Source: Diplonema papillatum (lineage: Eukaryota; Euglenozoa; Diplonemea; Diplonemida; Diplonemidae). From it: 64,000 bases of DNA. Shown here one piece after another: positions 39,691 to 52,759 of the stretch. The notes under the pieces are model-generated. The model was not told the origin of the DNA. It worked only from the letters and a program-made list of their open reading frames with translations, and did no database searches. The position numbers and the translations under genes are program-made. Position 1 is the stretch's first letter. Each line of letters starts with the position of its first letter. Location: the NCBI GenBank assembly GCA_030068145.1, contig JAPJBO010001132.1, forward strand, positions 1 to 64,000, read 5' to 3'.

Positions 39691-41767
39691 GTGAGACCAC
39701 CGCAATCCGGAGTGGGAGTCCGGGGTGCACGCAACCAGCCGCCTGTATAGGAACCCCCCACCAAAATGAAATCAACTGCTCATTGGGTGGGCTTTGTCCG
39801 GCAACTTGCAGTTGTTGCAAGGGTACATTTACGGACATCGGGTTGCTTAGGGGGGGGGGGGGAGGTTTTCTCCAGTCACGCCGTGTCGGAAACCCTGAAA
39901 GTGTTATTATGAGAAAAATAAACCAAAAAAAACAAAGGGGGGGTGGGTGGGTGGGAGGGGAAGCAGTGAGCGCAGAACGGGAGCAATGTTGAAAGTATCA
40001 TCACACGGGTTCAGTTAGCATTGTGTGTGCTCCACGTAGAGGTCCCTCAGAGTCAAAAGAAAAACAGGCGAAAGGAAAAAAAAAGACACGCCAAATCGGG
40101 GGTTCTGTATGGACGCACCCTCCCTTCTCTTTTCATTTTGTGCTTGCTATATCTCTTCGGCATTCTGTCAGTAGCGCGCCGTCCACCACCCTCCCCCACT
40201 CTTTTCGCGAAGAACGAAGATCCCACGTTTTTCGTAAGAAAACATCTGTTGTTTTTTGTTCTCTTATGAAGCGCCCCTACTTTGAGGAAAATGTTCGAGG
40301 AGGCCGTCAGATGCAATCGCAGCTCATCAGCGTGTCGATGCCTCCCTCTGACGCAATAGAGCTCCGGTGAAATCCCTCGTCAATACCACCCAACGGCTGT
40401 GGCACGCATTGCACAGTGCCGGGTGCTGGCGTTTGGCAAAAGCAAGCATGGCACAACCGTATCTGACCGGTGAGACGACAGGCACTTGTTCCTTCTGTCA
40501 AAAACCGCGAACGCAGCAAGAGCCCAAATTTACGAAAAAAAGACTTTAACTCGAAATAATCAGCTCACACGAAGCACGGGTAAATCTGGGATTAGCGCCG
40601 GGCGTAAGCAACGCGGCAGTGCTTCGGCGGAGGAGGTGGGGCTGCCCCTATACGGGCCGGCTCGAATTTCAAGCAAAGCTACGCATTTCTTTGTGTCTAA
40701 CAAATGCGATTTTTCAAGAACACAACAGAAACAGGGCCTCTCGCTCCCTCACACAACCGCTCACGCTCTTGCTTGCTGCGAAGATCCTAGAAGATTAATA
40801 CTATTCCGACGAGAACTATCACTTGTACAAAGGTTATTACCCCGTCGCTCCCGAGAAAAACACCGTCGTTTTACCCCTCGCTTGTCTAATACCGCAGGGA
40901 ATAGTCGACACGACCTTTGCTACCAAAAGTAACGTGGCTCTTATTTACACAGCCGCGCGTACGCGTCGCTTCGAATTTGATGGGGTACCCGCGTTCTTTT
41001 TTGGATCAAATAACGCTAAATACTCGATGAGGCCGCCAGTTGCCAAATTTCAAAAGAGTTTGAAATTTTGACTATCGCACCAAGGGTCAAAATCTCAAAG
41101 GGGGTAGGTTTGGCGCCAGGGCGTTAGCAACGCCCGGACACCAAGCTACGAAGCGTTCAACGAACCCCCCCCCCCCCCCCGTATTTTGCATCCCTTTCCT
41201 AGACGACATCTTCCTCGAAGAAGACTTGATGCTAGCATCAACCATGCATGAGAGGCAGTGCTCTGCCTAAACATTAAAGTAAGATTTTTCCCCCCGTTCG
41301 TAGTGGAAGAAAGGATGGGAAAGGGTTGTACAGTGATGGTGCTGCGTCCCAACGTGGGTTCTCGCTTGAGAGCATTTATAGGGGTCCTTCGACGTTGTTG
41401 TTGTCGTGCGAAGTGTTGCGAGAGACTGCTATCAAAGCGTTACCGGTCGAAGGCAGGTGAAGCCGTACCAGGCGAAGCAGCGTGCGAAGAGGCTCGCTGC
41501 CATATGGCGCCTGCAAAGACGGACCCGCAACCGAAACCGAGCAACCTGGGGAAAAGGGTAGAGAGGATCAGGAAGACCCCCTGTCTGTCGGGGTTACCAT
41601 ACCTTCCCCTCCCACCCTCCCCCATCTGCTGAACTCATCGGGCGCATACGGGTGGGCGTGAACGCTCAACCAAGAGTTTCCGCCGCCTTTAGGCTGGGAG
41701 GTTTCGACGCAGCATGCATAAAACGAAAGCGGCGGGTCAAAAAGAAATGAAGAAAAACGACGATCGA
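39691..41767. other. Gene-free stretch with family T ends
   Basis: Isolated family T ends lie near 40265-40310, 40563-40610 and 41015-41050. A 7-bp hairpin (GGGCGTT/AACGCCC) is at 41119-41135, and a poly(C) run at ~41166-41180. No supported gene. Confidence 0.5.
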
Positions 41768-41825
41768 CCCGGAGACCTTAACCCCCGGAATCCCGAAGCG
41801 AACTTTGACTCTAAAAGTATAAAAA
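41768..41825 (+). repeat. Family C motif
   Basis: CCGGAGACCTTAACCCCCGG followed by AAGCGAACTTTGACTCTAAA and an A-rich tail. Confidence 0.75.
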
Positions 41826-42091
41826 GAAATGTCGAGTCGAGCGTTGACTAGTTATTTAGAACCTCGTTTCCATCTTCAACGAATGCCTCCTCACTGGCCA
41901 TTCTTTGTCCCATTGCAAAACCCCACATCCCCCACCGCTTATCCTCTGGAGGCGAAAAGTAGAAAAGGTAGAAAATATCGCAAGGGATACGAGGGATCAC
42001 GCAGCCCGGATCGAAGAATCTCATGCACGAACTTCTGCCGGGCGGCCTCGGCCTACGGGTGGGGAGAGCTCCAATGGAGCATCCGTACAGT

Positions 42092-42283
42092 TACCGGGTT
42101 TGAACGGAACGTACGGGAGGACCTTGAGAACGGGGGATCATGCGGCATCCCTTGGCAATACATTATGGATATCGGTCCATTGTCCCATACCGGGTTTGAA
42201 CGGAACGTACGGGAGGACCTTGAGAACGGGGGATCATGCGGCATCCCTAGGCAATACATTATGGATATCGGTCCATTGTCCCC
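42092..42283 (+). repeat. 96-bp perfect-length tandem duplication
   Basis: Two adjacent 96-bp copies begin with TACCGGGTTTGAACGGAACG and differ at only a few bases (CTTGGC against CTAGGC). The length is a multiple of three, so open frames on both strands run through both copies. Coding status is unknown. Confidence 0.95.
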
Positions 42284-42719
42284 TCCCTGTCCGAACACCA
42301 GCCGCCCCTTCACTTGTTTGCCTGCATCGGCGCGGGCGGCGGTCGCGCCCCGTTGCCTTCTCGAGACCGTGAAGCCCTCGAGGTGAGCCGCCAGGCGTTC
42401 CGGTTCCACCGGGAACCCGTTCTCGTCTTCTTCGGGCCAAAATCACGTAGGCAAGCGTGTTTTGGGGGTTATCAGATTGCGCACTGGAACAGGGGGTAAA
42501 TACAAGTGTTTCGCCAGGGAACAAGCGAAAGAGTAAATCAAAACTATGCATTCTTCAGTGTCGTCTCGCCAGCCATGCTTTTTGGAGCTCTGCTGAGCCT
42601 TTCGCATCGTTCATATCTCCGCGCGTGTTCGCACTCCATGCATTGTGTACGGAACGGAAGGGAAGTACACATAAAATGAAAGCTAGAATTCGGAAACCCC
42701 TGCTTATTATGTTTTTGTA

Positions 42720-42945
42720 TAAGCTCCTGCTTTGTAGGAAATACTTGAAAGGCTGCCACCCCCAAAAGATCAAAGGAGGTAAATGCGCTGTACCACACGA
42801 AACCAGGCGAATCTGAGTTCAGTGGCGGGCGTAAGCGTTCAATAATTTTTTTTTTCACTGTAAAAAGACCCACTGGTAGTTGTATTGTTTCTCCCCCTCC
42901 AGCCTCTTTTCGAAGTAAGCACAAGGCAGCCCTTCGAGTATTTCA
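42720..42945 (-). repeat. Family T copy, minus strand
   Basis: Contains GTAGGAAATACTTGAAAGGC at one end and GCAGCCCTTCGAGTATTTC at the other, with GGTAAATGCGCTGTACCACA between. Confidence 0.8.
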
Positions 42946-43386
42946 CGGGAAGCACGTAGCCAACGCACAAGGATCGTGCGACCTCGTGCAATACACTTCA
43001 AACAAGTGGGTTGCTCTATTCTCTTCTCTTCTTTTTTTTTGGTATATTTTCCCGTTGCGAGCAAGCCTAAGGAAAGAAAAAAAAAAAACGAAAGAAAAAA
43101 AGCAGTGAAGACAACGAAACCTAGAAGTTCGTCGAGGCTCCCCTCCTGCGTCGGAAAGGAAGCTCTCCTTTTTTTTTTTGTTTTCTCTTTCTCTTGGACG
43201 GTGCGAGGCTTGCGCCAGCCACATTCACACTCGCGCGCGGGCACAGGTTGAGTATACCCCCGCCTTGTTGCGTGATTCCGTGAAGTCGTTCGTAACTCTT
43301 GCTTCTTCTGTTTCCTCTTCTGAATGTACACGATCAAGGGGGATAGTAGGCGACCACTTCTGACAGCGGGCAAAAGACTCTCACAC

Positions 43387-43498
43387 ACACCGTCTCACAG
43401 GACCTGATGGGGCGCCGTTCCTTGTCCAGGCGCACGTCATTGGTTGACACACCGTCTCACAGGACCTGATGGGGCGCCGTCCCTTGTCCAGGCGCATC
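43387..43498 (+). repeat. 62-bp direct duplication
   Basis: Two copies of CACCGTCTCACAGGACCTGA plus TGGGGCGCCGT-CCTTGTCCAGGCGCA at a spacing of 62 bp. No gene is recognised around them. Confidence 0.9.
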
Positions 43499-43889
43499 GT
43501 TCACGCCTTTTCTTGACAGTGAGCCGCCGAGTGCACCGGCGACGAAGCGAGGGACCACCCAGCGATGACTGGCGTCGCTGGCTCCAGGGGCACCAACCAT
43601 GGCCTTGCATCTCGAGGACTCGGTGAGTCGTGTCACCCACCCCCAAGAGCGCGTTGAGTGTGTTCTACCCCGCGAAGGGGCAACACGAAAGAACAGGTCC
43701 CCAGAATACACCCACACGCGAGCAAGCTAACTTGTGCGCCGGAGGCGCGCAAGTGGAATCTTACACTGCCCCCCAAAAAGGCGATGTGAAGGTTGGAGTC
43801 ATGCAAACACCGACCGGCCCAAAGAACTGCACTGCCTTGAATCTGCGTGTTTGCACTCCCTCATTGACACACACAAAAACACAAAACAC

Positions 43890-44212
<323 letters not shown>

Positions 44213-44527
44213 TTGCTTTGCACACTGAAAGTTGGAAGTCTTGCTATTTTGCCATCCCTTGCAACCAAAGCCACAAGCCTACCTCCTTCGAATAAGTGCA
44301 AGCAACATAAATATGTGCAGAGTCACAGAACAAAAACGAAATGCGCAGAAGCCTCCCTGGCAAACTGAAGGCAATCACTGATAAAAAAAAACACGAGCAC
44401 AACGCGAAAAGAGAATCGCATGCAAACCGCTGCATTCGTTATTCGTAGCATTTTCGCTTCTCTTCTTTCTTCTTTTCTCCAGAACGCGCTCTGTGTTCAT
44501 CTTCTTTTCTGTATTTCCCATCTTAAG

Positions 44528-44706
44528 GTCTCGTCCGCCAGTCAGAACGCCCCCGGCTGCGCCACCATCGGTGCAACAATCATCTTTGACAGGGCCACGG
44601 CTCGCTCCGCGCCCACGGCGCAACGACTTGCGCCCGCCGTAGTAGTACGGGATAGTAGTGGGGCGACCGGATACTCCTCGGAGAGATGGTCCCTGCACTC
44701 TAACTC

Positions 44707-44744
<38 letters not shown>
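44528..44744 (+). repeat. Family F partial copy with (CT)n tail
   Basis: Shares GCAACGACTTGCGCCCGCCG and GATGGTCCCTGCACTCTAAC with other family F copies and ends in ~38 bp of CT (44707-44744). The 5' half is diverged. Confidence 0.75.
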
Positions 44745-44747
<3 letters not shown>

Positions 44748-45252
44748 GTTTTGCTCCGGCTGCGGGTCGTAAACAAGAAAGCCATCGTTCATGTGCCACA
44801 CTGAATAATATTATGAAAAATGGTGGACATGTCTACCTTTTCTGTGGGCTACTTTGGTCAGTGGGTGTGACAAGTCCAGTTGATGTAGTACACGTGGCGC
44901 ACGTTTCTCACTACCTACAGTTTCGCCGAATGATACCCGTGCACCTCCAGCAGCTTCTTCAACAGAGGTTTCATACACGCCAAAAAAAAAAGAAGGGGAA
45001 TGAACGAATCCAGTACTTCCGTTCTCGTCGCTAGGAAGGCTTCCCCCCCACCCCCTCCCACCCACTTTCTTTTGTTTTGCCCGTCCGTTTTCTCTTATTG
45101 CGTTTCTTCGAATTTCTGCTTCGATCTTCTCTTGTTCTCTTCCTCACTCCAAGATACCTTTGTAGAAAGCGCTCGAGGAGGCCGCCAGTTGCCAATTCCA
45201 AGGAGGCGTTAAATAACGGGCCCGTCGTCGGCCTCCTGAAGGGGCTGATTGT

Positions 45253-45480
45253 GTACCATGCAGGGTCGAAACCTTGTGTCTTTTTAAAATGCTCCCGCGG
45301 GGCCGATGGACCCCAAATTTTTTTTTTTGGATTTTTTTTTTTTTTTTTTTGCTCAACTTCATCAAAAAATTACTGCAGAGTTTGTTCCAAAATTTTAAAA
45401 TTCAAAAAACCACATTTTTTCCCGGAATTTCTTTTTTGGCCATTTCCAAAAAGACACAAGGTTTTGACCCTGCATGGTAC
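45253..45480. mobile_element. ~226-bp MITE with TA target duplication
   Basis: Terminal inverted repeats CCATGCAGGGTCGAAACCTT and the complement, ending GACCCTGCATGG, span ~31 bp, with TA at both borders (45254-45255 and 45478-45479). The interior is A/T-run-rich and holds no ORF. Family T end sequence lies just upstream (45165-45200). Confidence 0.85.
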
Positions 45481-46583
45481 GGGCCTGATCGACGAAGATG
45501 AGAAAGCAGAGCTTTTTTCGCCATCGGGGTTCACATCCCCGTTTCAAGGGCATTCGAGTCCGGGAACGTTGCCGCGTTGGTTCGGGGTGAGGAGCTGAGC
45601 TGGATATAATCGCGCCCAGGTAAGTATCGCGAAATCCCCATTTTTACAGTCTCTCGCCTTCCGTCCAAAAAAGCACCGGGCAGCGCCTCTGCGCATTTCT
45701 TATTCTTCTGTTCCCCGACCAGTTTTGTTTTCGTCCGGGTTTGCAATGCGTGTGGAAAACAAAGCAACGCAAAGAGATCGCTCGTTTGAAAAGAGAAAAA
45801 TAGTTTGCAAAAACTCAGGGTTTTAGTTTGAGTACCCTGTTTTTGAAAGCCTCAACTATCAGAGGTCGATCGCAGTCTACCAGCAGGGTGGGTTGGCGGG
45901 GGTTGCGGCGGGTCAAATCCCTGTGACACCCGCATTTCAAGTTCACGTTGCTGATTCTGGCACGCACGGTCGTGTTCTGAGCAAAGGCCCCGCCACCCCG
46001 GAGAACTCTCTCTCTCTCTCGTTGGCGGAAACGGCGAAAATCTGAAGCGTCGCAGGGTTGATGAAAATAGGAGCTCTTCACTCGCACAACCGCGGCTGAT
46101 CCAAAACTGAGAGAGAGAGTTGTTTTCGTTGAACACAGTGCCTGATCGTTTTTATGCACAGCTGGATTCAGGACGCACGTGAAAACGCCACGGTTTGCGG
46201 TGACGAGCTTTCTCATTTCCTCCAACATTTCATGTTTTTCTTATGGTAACAACCGCGGTTGTCATTATCAAAACGTGACGGTTAGCATACGTACTGCGGA
46301 AATTACCAAACAGGTGATAGCACCTACGTACAAACAAAACCCGGCTGTGTGTAAATAATAAGAGTCACACTTTTTGGTAAACACTGACAGCGAGAGTTTG
46401 GAAAGGCGTCGCTCACTTTCAATGAGAGCAACTTTCCGCTAGCACGGCGTTGCACATTGTGAGTGGTGCAAGTGTGGACGGAGCTAACGCATCGCAATAC
46501 AGATTGAGTCGCCGGTTTCCCGGGTTTCGGTGCTCAAACCTCTGGCATCGGGTGCCACAGTGTCCAGCCGTACCTTCGAATCT
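45481..46583. other. Gene-free stretch
   Basis: Nothing supported. A 137-codon minus-strand ORF at 45815-46228 is unrecognised. Confidence 0.5.
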
Positions 46584-46716
46584 TTTTTAGCCACATGCAA
46601 TGTGTGAGGAAACTGAACCGCCCAAGTAGGACCTTCTGATCATGATCATTTGCCAAATTTGCTACCTGAAACCACGTCCAGGATTTGGGCTCCAGGATAG
46701 TGCGGTCAACGAAAGC
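46584..46716 (+). repeat. Family G, copy 2
   Basis: Matches 1632-1762 at most positions (TTTTAGCCACATGCAATGTG ... GTGCGGTCAACG). Confidence 0.7.
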
Positions 46717-47529
46717 AGTGAATACCAGCAGTGCGCTGATGCCCAGCTAACTGGGCCCCTTGCAGCCTGAGATCTCGATCCAACTACGAAGCTTTTTAAC
46801 AGCGGAAGCATTAGTCGGGTGCTGGCACCAGACTTGTCCACAAAATGTGTTCGTTGACAGGTTTTGTTATCATCCATTGCTTCTAGCGTACTACTTAGTA
46901 CGCGTCGAGGCTATTTCTCTTCGCTGCCTCAGCAGTGTTGCTCTTGGGCAATTCGCGTATCTGCAGGAAAAAAAAGAAAAACACAAAAGGTCGAAAGCCA
47001 CCAATCTGTACGTCCATTCGGCATCGTCGGAAACACAAAAAAGCATCGACCGTTTCTACCAAAACTACGCACTTCGTTAGCCATCACGTAGACGTGCGAA
47101 CAAGCTCACAAAGCAAAGAACGAAAGCTCGACGGTACAAAAACGAGCCAGGAAAGAAAAAAAGGCATTGGGTACGCCCATACGGGATCGTCGGAAACACA
47201 AAGGAACGAAACAAAAAATAATAATAATAACTGCAAACCACGAAACCACCTCTGCCTCTCAGAGAAACGACGACGGCACCGCTCCCACAACCCAATTTCA
47301 CCCCCACACCACCCCACACGCGCTAGGCGTTTTGCCAAAGCGAGCGAACGAGAATGGCGAACAACTTGTGTCAGGGCGAATGGCCTCCAGTAGGCATTAG
47401 GGTTCGTTTTCAAGTGGGGTTCTCGACGAGGCCGAGGAGTCTATATTTTTCCTCGCCAAGACACCCGACTCGGGGTTTGCGCAGACGAACCTTTTTTTTG
47501 CGCGTTTCATCCAGGGTATTGGCTACACA

Positions 47530-47706
47530 TTTCTTAGTACTAACAATCTTGCGGGTTGCCCTTCAATGTATTGTGCAGGCTAAAAAGACGTAGGCAGCGT
47601 GTTTTGGTGGTTGATCAGAATTCCTTACCTGAATACACACAGGGTAAATACAAGTGGGAAAACGATCAACCGGCACGCCCAAACAAAACGAAGCGCCTGT
47701 CTTTTT
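47530..47706 (+). repeat. Family A, copy 2
   Basis: Full-length copy, TTAGTACTAACAATCTTGCG to GAAGCGCCTGTCTTTTTTT. Confidence 0.85.
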
Positions 47707-47724
47707 TTGGGTGCTGCCAGATTC

Positions 47725-47945
47725 AACGATTCAGGCATTGTGTTCTGGTGACAGGAGCTTCCGTCCCTGTTTCGGGGGATCAGTACACGGGAGAGAAAAA
47801 GCAGAGTAGGGTTTTCAGTATACTGTGCGATGTGCCGAACTCGTTAACCCTCGAATTCTTGGTCGACGGCATCCTTGTCAACACAGGCCGGGTGGCTCCC
47901 GTTGCGGTCAGTCATCTGGGAGTACCATGTTTCTTTTTCGTTTAG
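47725..47945 (+). other. Exon-like open segment
   Basis: Directly after the family A copy, the open frame reads like a folded beta-rich protein (SVPVSGDQYTGEKKQSRVF, LEFLVDGILVNTGRVAPVAV) and stops at 47945. There is no start of its own unless the repeat supplies one. It could be a relic exon or chance; no family is recognised. Confidence 0.25.
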
Positions 47946-48199
47946 GGCCGCCGAGTGCAAGGTTCGGACCAGCGGTCCGAATCTGGAAACAGTAGCTAAT
48001 CCCCTGGGTTTCACCCCGTAGTCCACCGCCGTCTGGAAGGCAACTTTTGACCTCGAAAGAACGTGGAAAAGGGGCGAAACCTGAACTTCCCTCTACCTCA
48101 AGTCTACCTATTTTGCGGTGTCCATTTGTTGGGAATAGTTGAGTGCAGCTCTTGACAAAGACAGATGGAAAAAAAACAAGACGTTTTTATTTTGCATAC

Positions 48200-48355
48200 G
48201 CACCTGCTTTGTAGGAAATGCTTGAGGAGACTGCCAGTTGCGATGGATCAAAGGAGGTAAATGTGCTGTAGCCCACACGAAACACAGGGGTTCAGTGGCG
48301 GGCGTAAGCGTTCAACGATCGAAATGAACACAAGGCAGTCCCTCGAGTATTTCTT
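48200..48355 (-). repeat. Family T copy, minus strand, internally deleted
   Basis: Carries TTTGTAGGAAATGCTTGAGG at one end and AGTCCCTCGAGTATTTC at the other. The middle part between AACGATC and GAAATGAAC is missing compared with other copies. Confidence 0.8.
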
Positions 48356-51300
48356 CGCTTTTTAGCACGAACGGGGGGGTCAGTCCTGCTTTTGGCTTCG
48401 TAGGTTCTCCGACTCCCCGAATCGTGGTTAGCACGATCTCAAGAGGTCAAGTCAACTATTCCCTGTTGCATTAGCATACTTTTGATAAGCAAAAGCGACA
48501 TCCCCCACCACAGTTGTGACCTGCCGTGTAAACGGCCCGGCATTCAGAAATTTACCCATTCAGTATCTCGTTCAGTAATATGCCCGTTTTATAGTAGCAC
48601 CTCTCCGAAACAAGTCCAAAATGAAGCTGCTTATGATCGACGTCAGGACGACGGACATCGTCGACGTCGACCGCAAAAAAAAGAAAACAAAAAAACGACC
48701 GTGCAACCAAAGTCAAGTCACCTGCAATCCAGCGCAGTACAACGACAGTTAGCCACAGACCGTTTGTCCTGTTCCCGCCCTCGACCCTGAACAACCCTTC
48801 TGCACACCCAACCCCCGTTCCGCGCTGATGATGGTCCGCCATATATGTCCGTGGCTTAAAGGGCCGAAACACGGTGCAGACAGGACCAGTGCGGGTAGTG
48901 AGCACATACCCATTCCAAACACGTTCTTGCAAAGTTCCCCCCCCCCCCCCCCCCCACCCCGGGTGGGGCGGCCCAGGGCCACATTCATTGCTAATGTGTT
49001 CGTGGTGTCGGTCACAGGAGTCTTTTTTTGGCTAGCCAAAGTGAGAAAAAGAGTGAAAGAGTACGTACAGTAGTGAGAAGAGAAGAGAACGAGTGTAAAA
49101 GGAGTTGGCGGTAGCACAAACTAGATGATACAAGGGGATCCCATGGCAGCGGCCCCGTTGCGGCGCTGAGTTGAATATCGCTCTTCAAAGCTGGTATACG
49201 GGAACCCATTGAGCCACCTAGCAGCTGATACCCCGCAGTCCCAGAATGTAAGCACATGGGTTGCCGGTATTTGCCTCGCTGCAAAAATGCGGCAAACCCC
49301 AATTCTGAAGCGAATATCTACGATACTTGCTTTGCTTGCGCTCTGTGACCTGAGGATTGGGTAACGTGAGAGGGACCATTTCATACCCCGTTCTTTATGG
49401 GGGTTATATGCCTGCGAGAAGTGAGGATTCACGAACCAAGGAGAAAATGTTGCATGCACACTGTCGAGTCTATGCCGCCCCCGCCCCTCCCGTCACACGA
49501 AAAGCCTCCTTTTTGAGAGAATCAGAGAGGAAGGACACACGTGCAGTGGCAAACAATAAGGGTTTTTTTTCGAAAGCAGACCAACACCCTTTTTTTTTTT
49601 TTTTTTTTCCCTCACGAGATCCCCCCCAGGGGAAGGGGTGGGGTGAGCCGGCTCAAACCCTGGCGTGTGGCTCTGCGAAAGCATGGGAGCATTAGAACAA
49701 CAACATGAGGCGGCAAAGGATGCAGTCCATCGCCAAAAAGGTTCTTTTATCAGTTTGCTTTGCACGTATCAGAGTAAGAAGACACGGCAAACGCGAGAGA
49801 CAGCCACCTATGTGAGTCCGACTACGAGCGTCAGACCACGGCTTGCACTGACAGTCAATCTCAGTGGTTCGTTTATGCGATCTTACCTGGTGCGGAAACG
49901 TGGCTCGGTGTCGGCTGACACAGCTCGTCCACTGTAAACGTATTCCGCATTCGTCAGCCAGAAGCGAAGCATGTCAGATGCAACAGCAATGTGCTCAAGC
50001 GCACAGGCACAAAGGCATACCTTACGAACCGGCGGTCGGGCAAGAATCGCAAGCGAAAATCCCCCACGAATGATGGTGAGCGGCAACACATCTCCCCAGG
50101 TAGGCAAAACGCTCCACAAATGCAGCGCCACACACAGCGTTTTAGAAAAAAAAAAGATAGTTGGTGCCACCGCAATGGTGGGGACTACGGCGAAATGGGG
50201 TCCTGACTGGCTGGATGGGTGGCAAACGTTCGCTGCTGATAAGTGCGGGGCAAGTGATGCACATTTTCCCGGAGGGGCTTACGCACACACTCGTATCCGC
50301 CCTTGGCAAGACTCCGTCTACACGGGGTGGTGGCGTTTCAGCCGTACCACCCTTTCCAGAAACAGCCTGTCTAGCGAGACCTTACCGCCCCCTTTGCGGC
50401 ACCTGTTCGTTGACTTCGAGGTTGGACTGCACACATCCACAGTGGGAGTCACTCACACCGTATCCAAAACATTGATCCCGCAAGCGCCTTTTTCGAATGA
50501 CCTAACTTGCCACCTGTCCATCGCTTCGTTCTCGGAAGGTCCTGGCGATGTCTTGGTTAAAAAATGCGACCACAATTTCACTCTCTTCCCTTTCATGCTG
50601 TCTGGATCCCCTTCCTCCCGTTTCCATTCGTTGCCGCGTGATCTTCGCAGTTCTCCGCTCATTTCTTGCACTCCCCCGCCCCCCTCTGCTTCCACATCAG
50701 ACCCATGTTTACTCCCTTACGCGTTATACTGCTTTTTGGTCGTCGTCGATGCGCTGGTCTTCACCAGCCAGTCTCGAGCACCCAGATTAGTGCCTGTCGC
50801 GACTGCTCATCATTCAGTAATGACCTAGCTCCTGCTGGTATGTCCTGGTTGTTGGGTGTACACATACCCCACAGCATGCATCCATAAAGCTATGTAGCCA
50901 TTAGTACCTATCTACTGCTGGTGGGTGTGGTGGGGACAGCCGCAACACGTGCGGCAAAGTAGCTCTGGGACTTTTGAGTGCAGCATGAGTACATCTCACA
51001 CATCTGGTAGTAGCTACTGCGTTATTAGCGGTGGTACATATCTCTCACTTGCATGTACAGCATGTGGTACACCAACCACTACTAGCGAACTTACTGCACG
51101 TGCAGTGTGCGCTCAGGCAGGTCGTTCTTCCTAAGGGTTCATGTGCAGTGGTGTGCATTCTGCTGTGCGGCGGCTTCGTTTTCTTTCGCAACTTATTCGT
51201 CTGTAGACCGACCCTCCCACCCACCCACCCATCCCCCCCCTCTCCTTTCCGTGTTTCTCCCGTTTTTTTTCCCTCGCAACGAGCCTGTCCGCAATACGAC

Positions 51301-52576
51301 ACCGAACACACAACGGCTCGAAATTGCAACAGCGAAAAGCAAACCGGGTTCTTTTCCTCGACTGGTATTTTTGTCTGTGGGTGTGTCTGTTTTTGTTTTG
51401 TGGATGCGGCGATCCCTTGCAAGCCGGGGCCAGTTGAGCCCTGGAGCTTGTACTGAACACAAACCCGTAGAGACGTTCAGCCACACAGCAGAGCGGACGG
51501 GGTGTGACACGGTGCTGAGTCAGCACGCAAGCTTTGCATGCTGTGGTGGTTGCCCGTTACGCTGTTGTCCCTGAGCAAGCTTTCTTCTTTTTTTTTTTTT
51601 TTGCGAGCTAGCAGGTGAGTATGCTGCCAGTGCTCAATTTTAGACTTTGTGTTGCTAAAACCCCAATGACCTGCTGTTTGGTCGTTACGCTGAAACATTC
51701 CCACGACGAACCGTAAGAACTACCCGTACGTATTTTCGGATCTATACACGCAGCTACCAGGGGGAAAAGAGATCCAGTTGATCGGTTGCCAACGCTGGGT
51801 GGGAGCCATTGGGGGGCGATGGGGGTGGTGCCACATTATGAACCGAAAGTTCGCGCAGAGCCACCATAAAAAGTCGCAATGAGTCCCTGTAGCGCTTGTA
51901 GCTCCAGTGGGTGAAATTAGCAAGCCCAATGGGATTCCCTATCCGTGATGCTATGATACCTTTTTTGTGCGGACAAAGGTTGTTGGCTACCCTGATCAAC
52001 CAAAATAAAAGAGTTTTTACTCGAAAAAGAAGAAGAAATAAATACCAAACGGACTCGGACACATATTTTGAGCTAACTACGAGCGGTCGCAGCTGGGGCT
52101 GGGCAAAATGCCTTGGGATGTCGCCAGGGGAGATCGGCCCATCCCCGGAAGAACATACGAGCTGCAGCCTCGGCCTTGAGCGCTCTAGATCCACTTCGAA
52201 CCAGCTTCAGTTATTGTCGGATGGTTGGCCTGGGGGCAATAGGTCCAGACGTCTCAACCACAAACCCCAGTGAATCGGTTTCAAAGACTTCGTGACCCTC
52301 TTTTCAAAGTTCTTTTGCATCTTTCCGTCACTGTACTTGTACTAATGCTGAGTCTTGGATGTCATGACCAATTCTAAAGATTTCTGCTGGCTATTCCGGC
52401 GGAGCCTTGTACGAACGAGACCAGCCATAAGGCTCGAACCTTCGGAACAACAAGGCGCCCGCTGGTGCACTCGGACTCGTTTAGACCCCGGTTGAAGACA
52501 CGGATCTAGATGCGCGTTTGAAGTTGCCATTCGCCGAAGCTAGTTGTAGCAAGATAGCCCCGATGTGCCCTAGACA
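48356..52576. other. Gene-free stretch
   Basis: A unit related to the 65-bp minisatellite lies at 48840-48935, followed by a poly(C) run. A 285-codon ORF (49971-50828) and several 100-150-codon ORFs overlap other open frames and have no recognisable content. Nothing else is supported. Confidence 0.45.
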
Positions 52577-52578
52577 TA

Positions 52579-52759
52579 GTGGTCAAACGATTCGCATGCG
52601 ACAATAATTATCACGTCATCGCACAAAATTATGCAAATGCAGTACTATGGATTAACGCATAATATCGCATGCCGATTACGTGCGAATGCGAATGAATGCG
52701 ATAGTTGGCGCCAAAATCCCAAATGCGACAGTGTGCGATAATGCGAATTGTTTGACCAC
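52579..52759. mobile_element. ~181-bp MITE with TA target duplication
   Basis: Imperfect terminal inverted repeats GTGGTCAAACGATTCGCATG and its complement, ending GTTTGACCAC (~27 bp, few mismatches), are flanked by TA. The interior is rich in GCGAATG/TGCGATA words, which look like sub-terminal repeats of the kind transposases bind. Confidence 0.8.

Noticed and set aside
49971-50828. 285-codon ORF on the plus strand
   Set aside because: Crosses low-complexity sequence, other frames are also open, and no protein-like motif or conserved pattern is visible.
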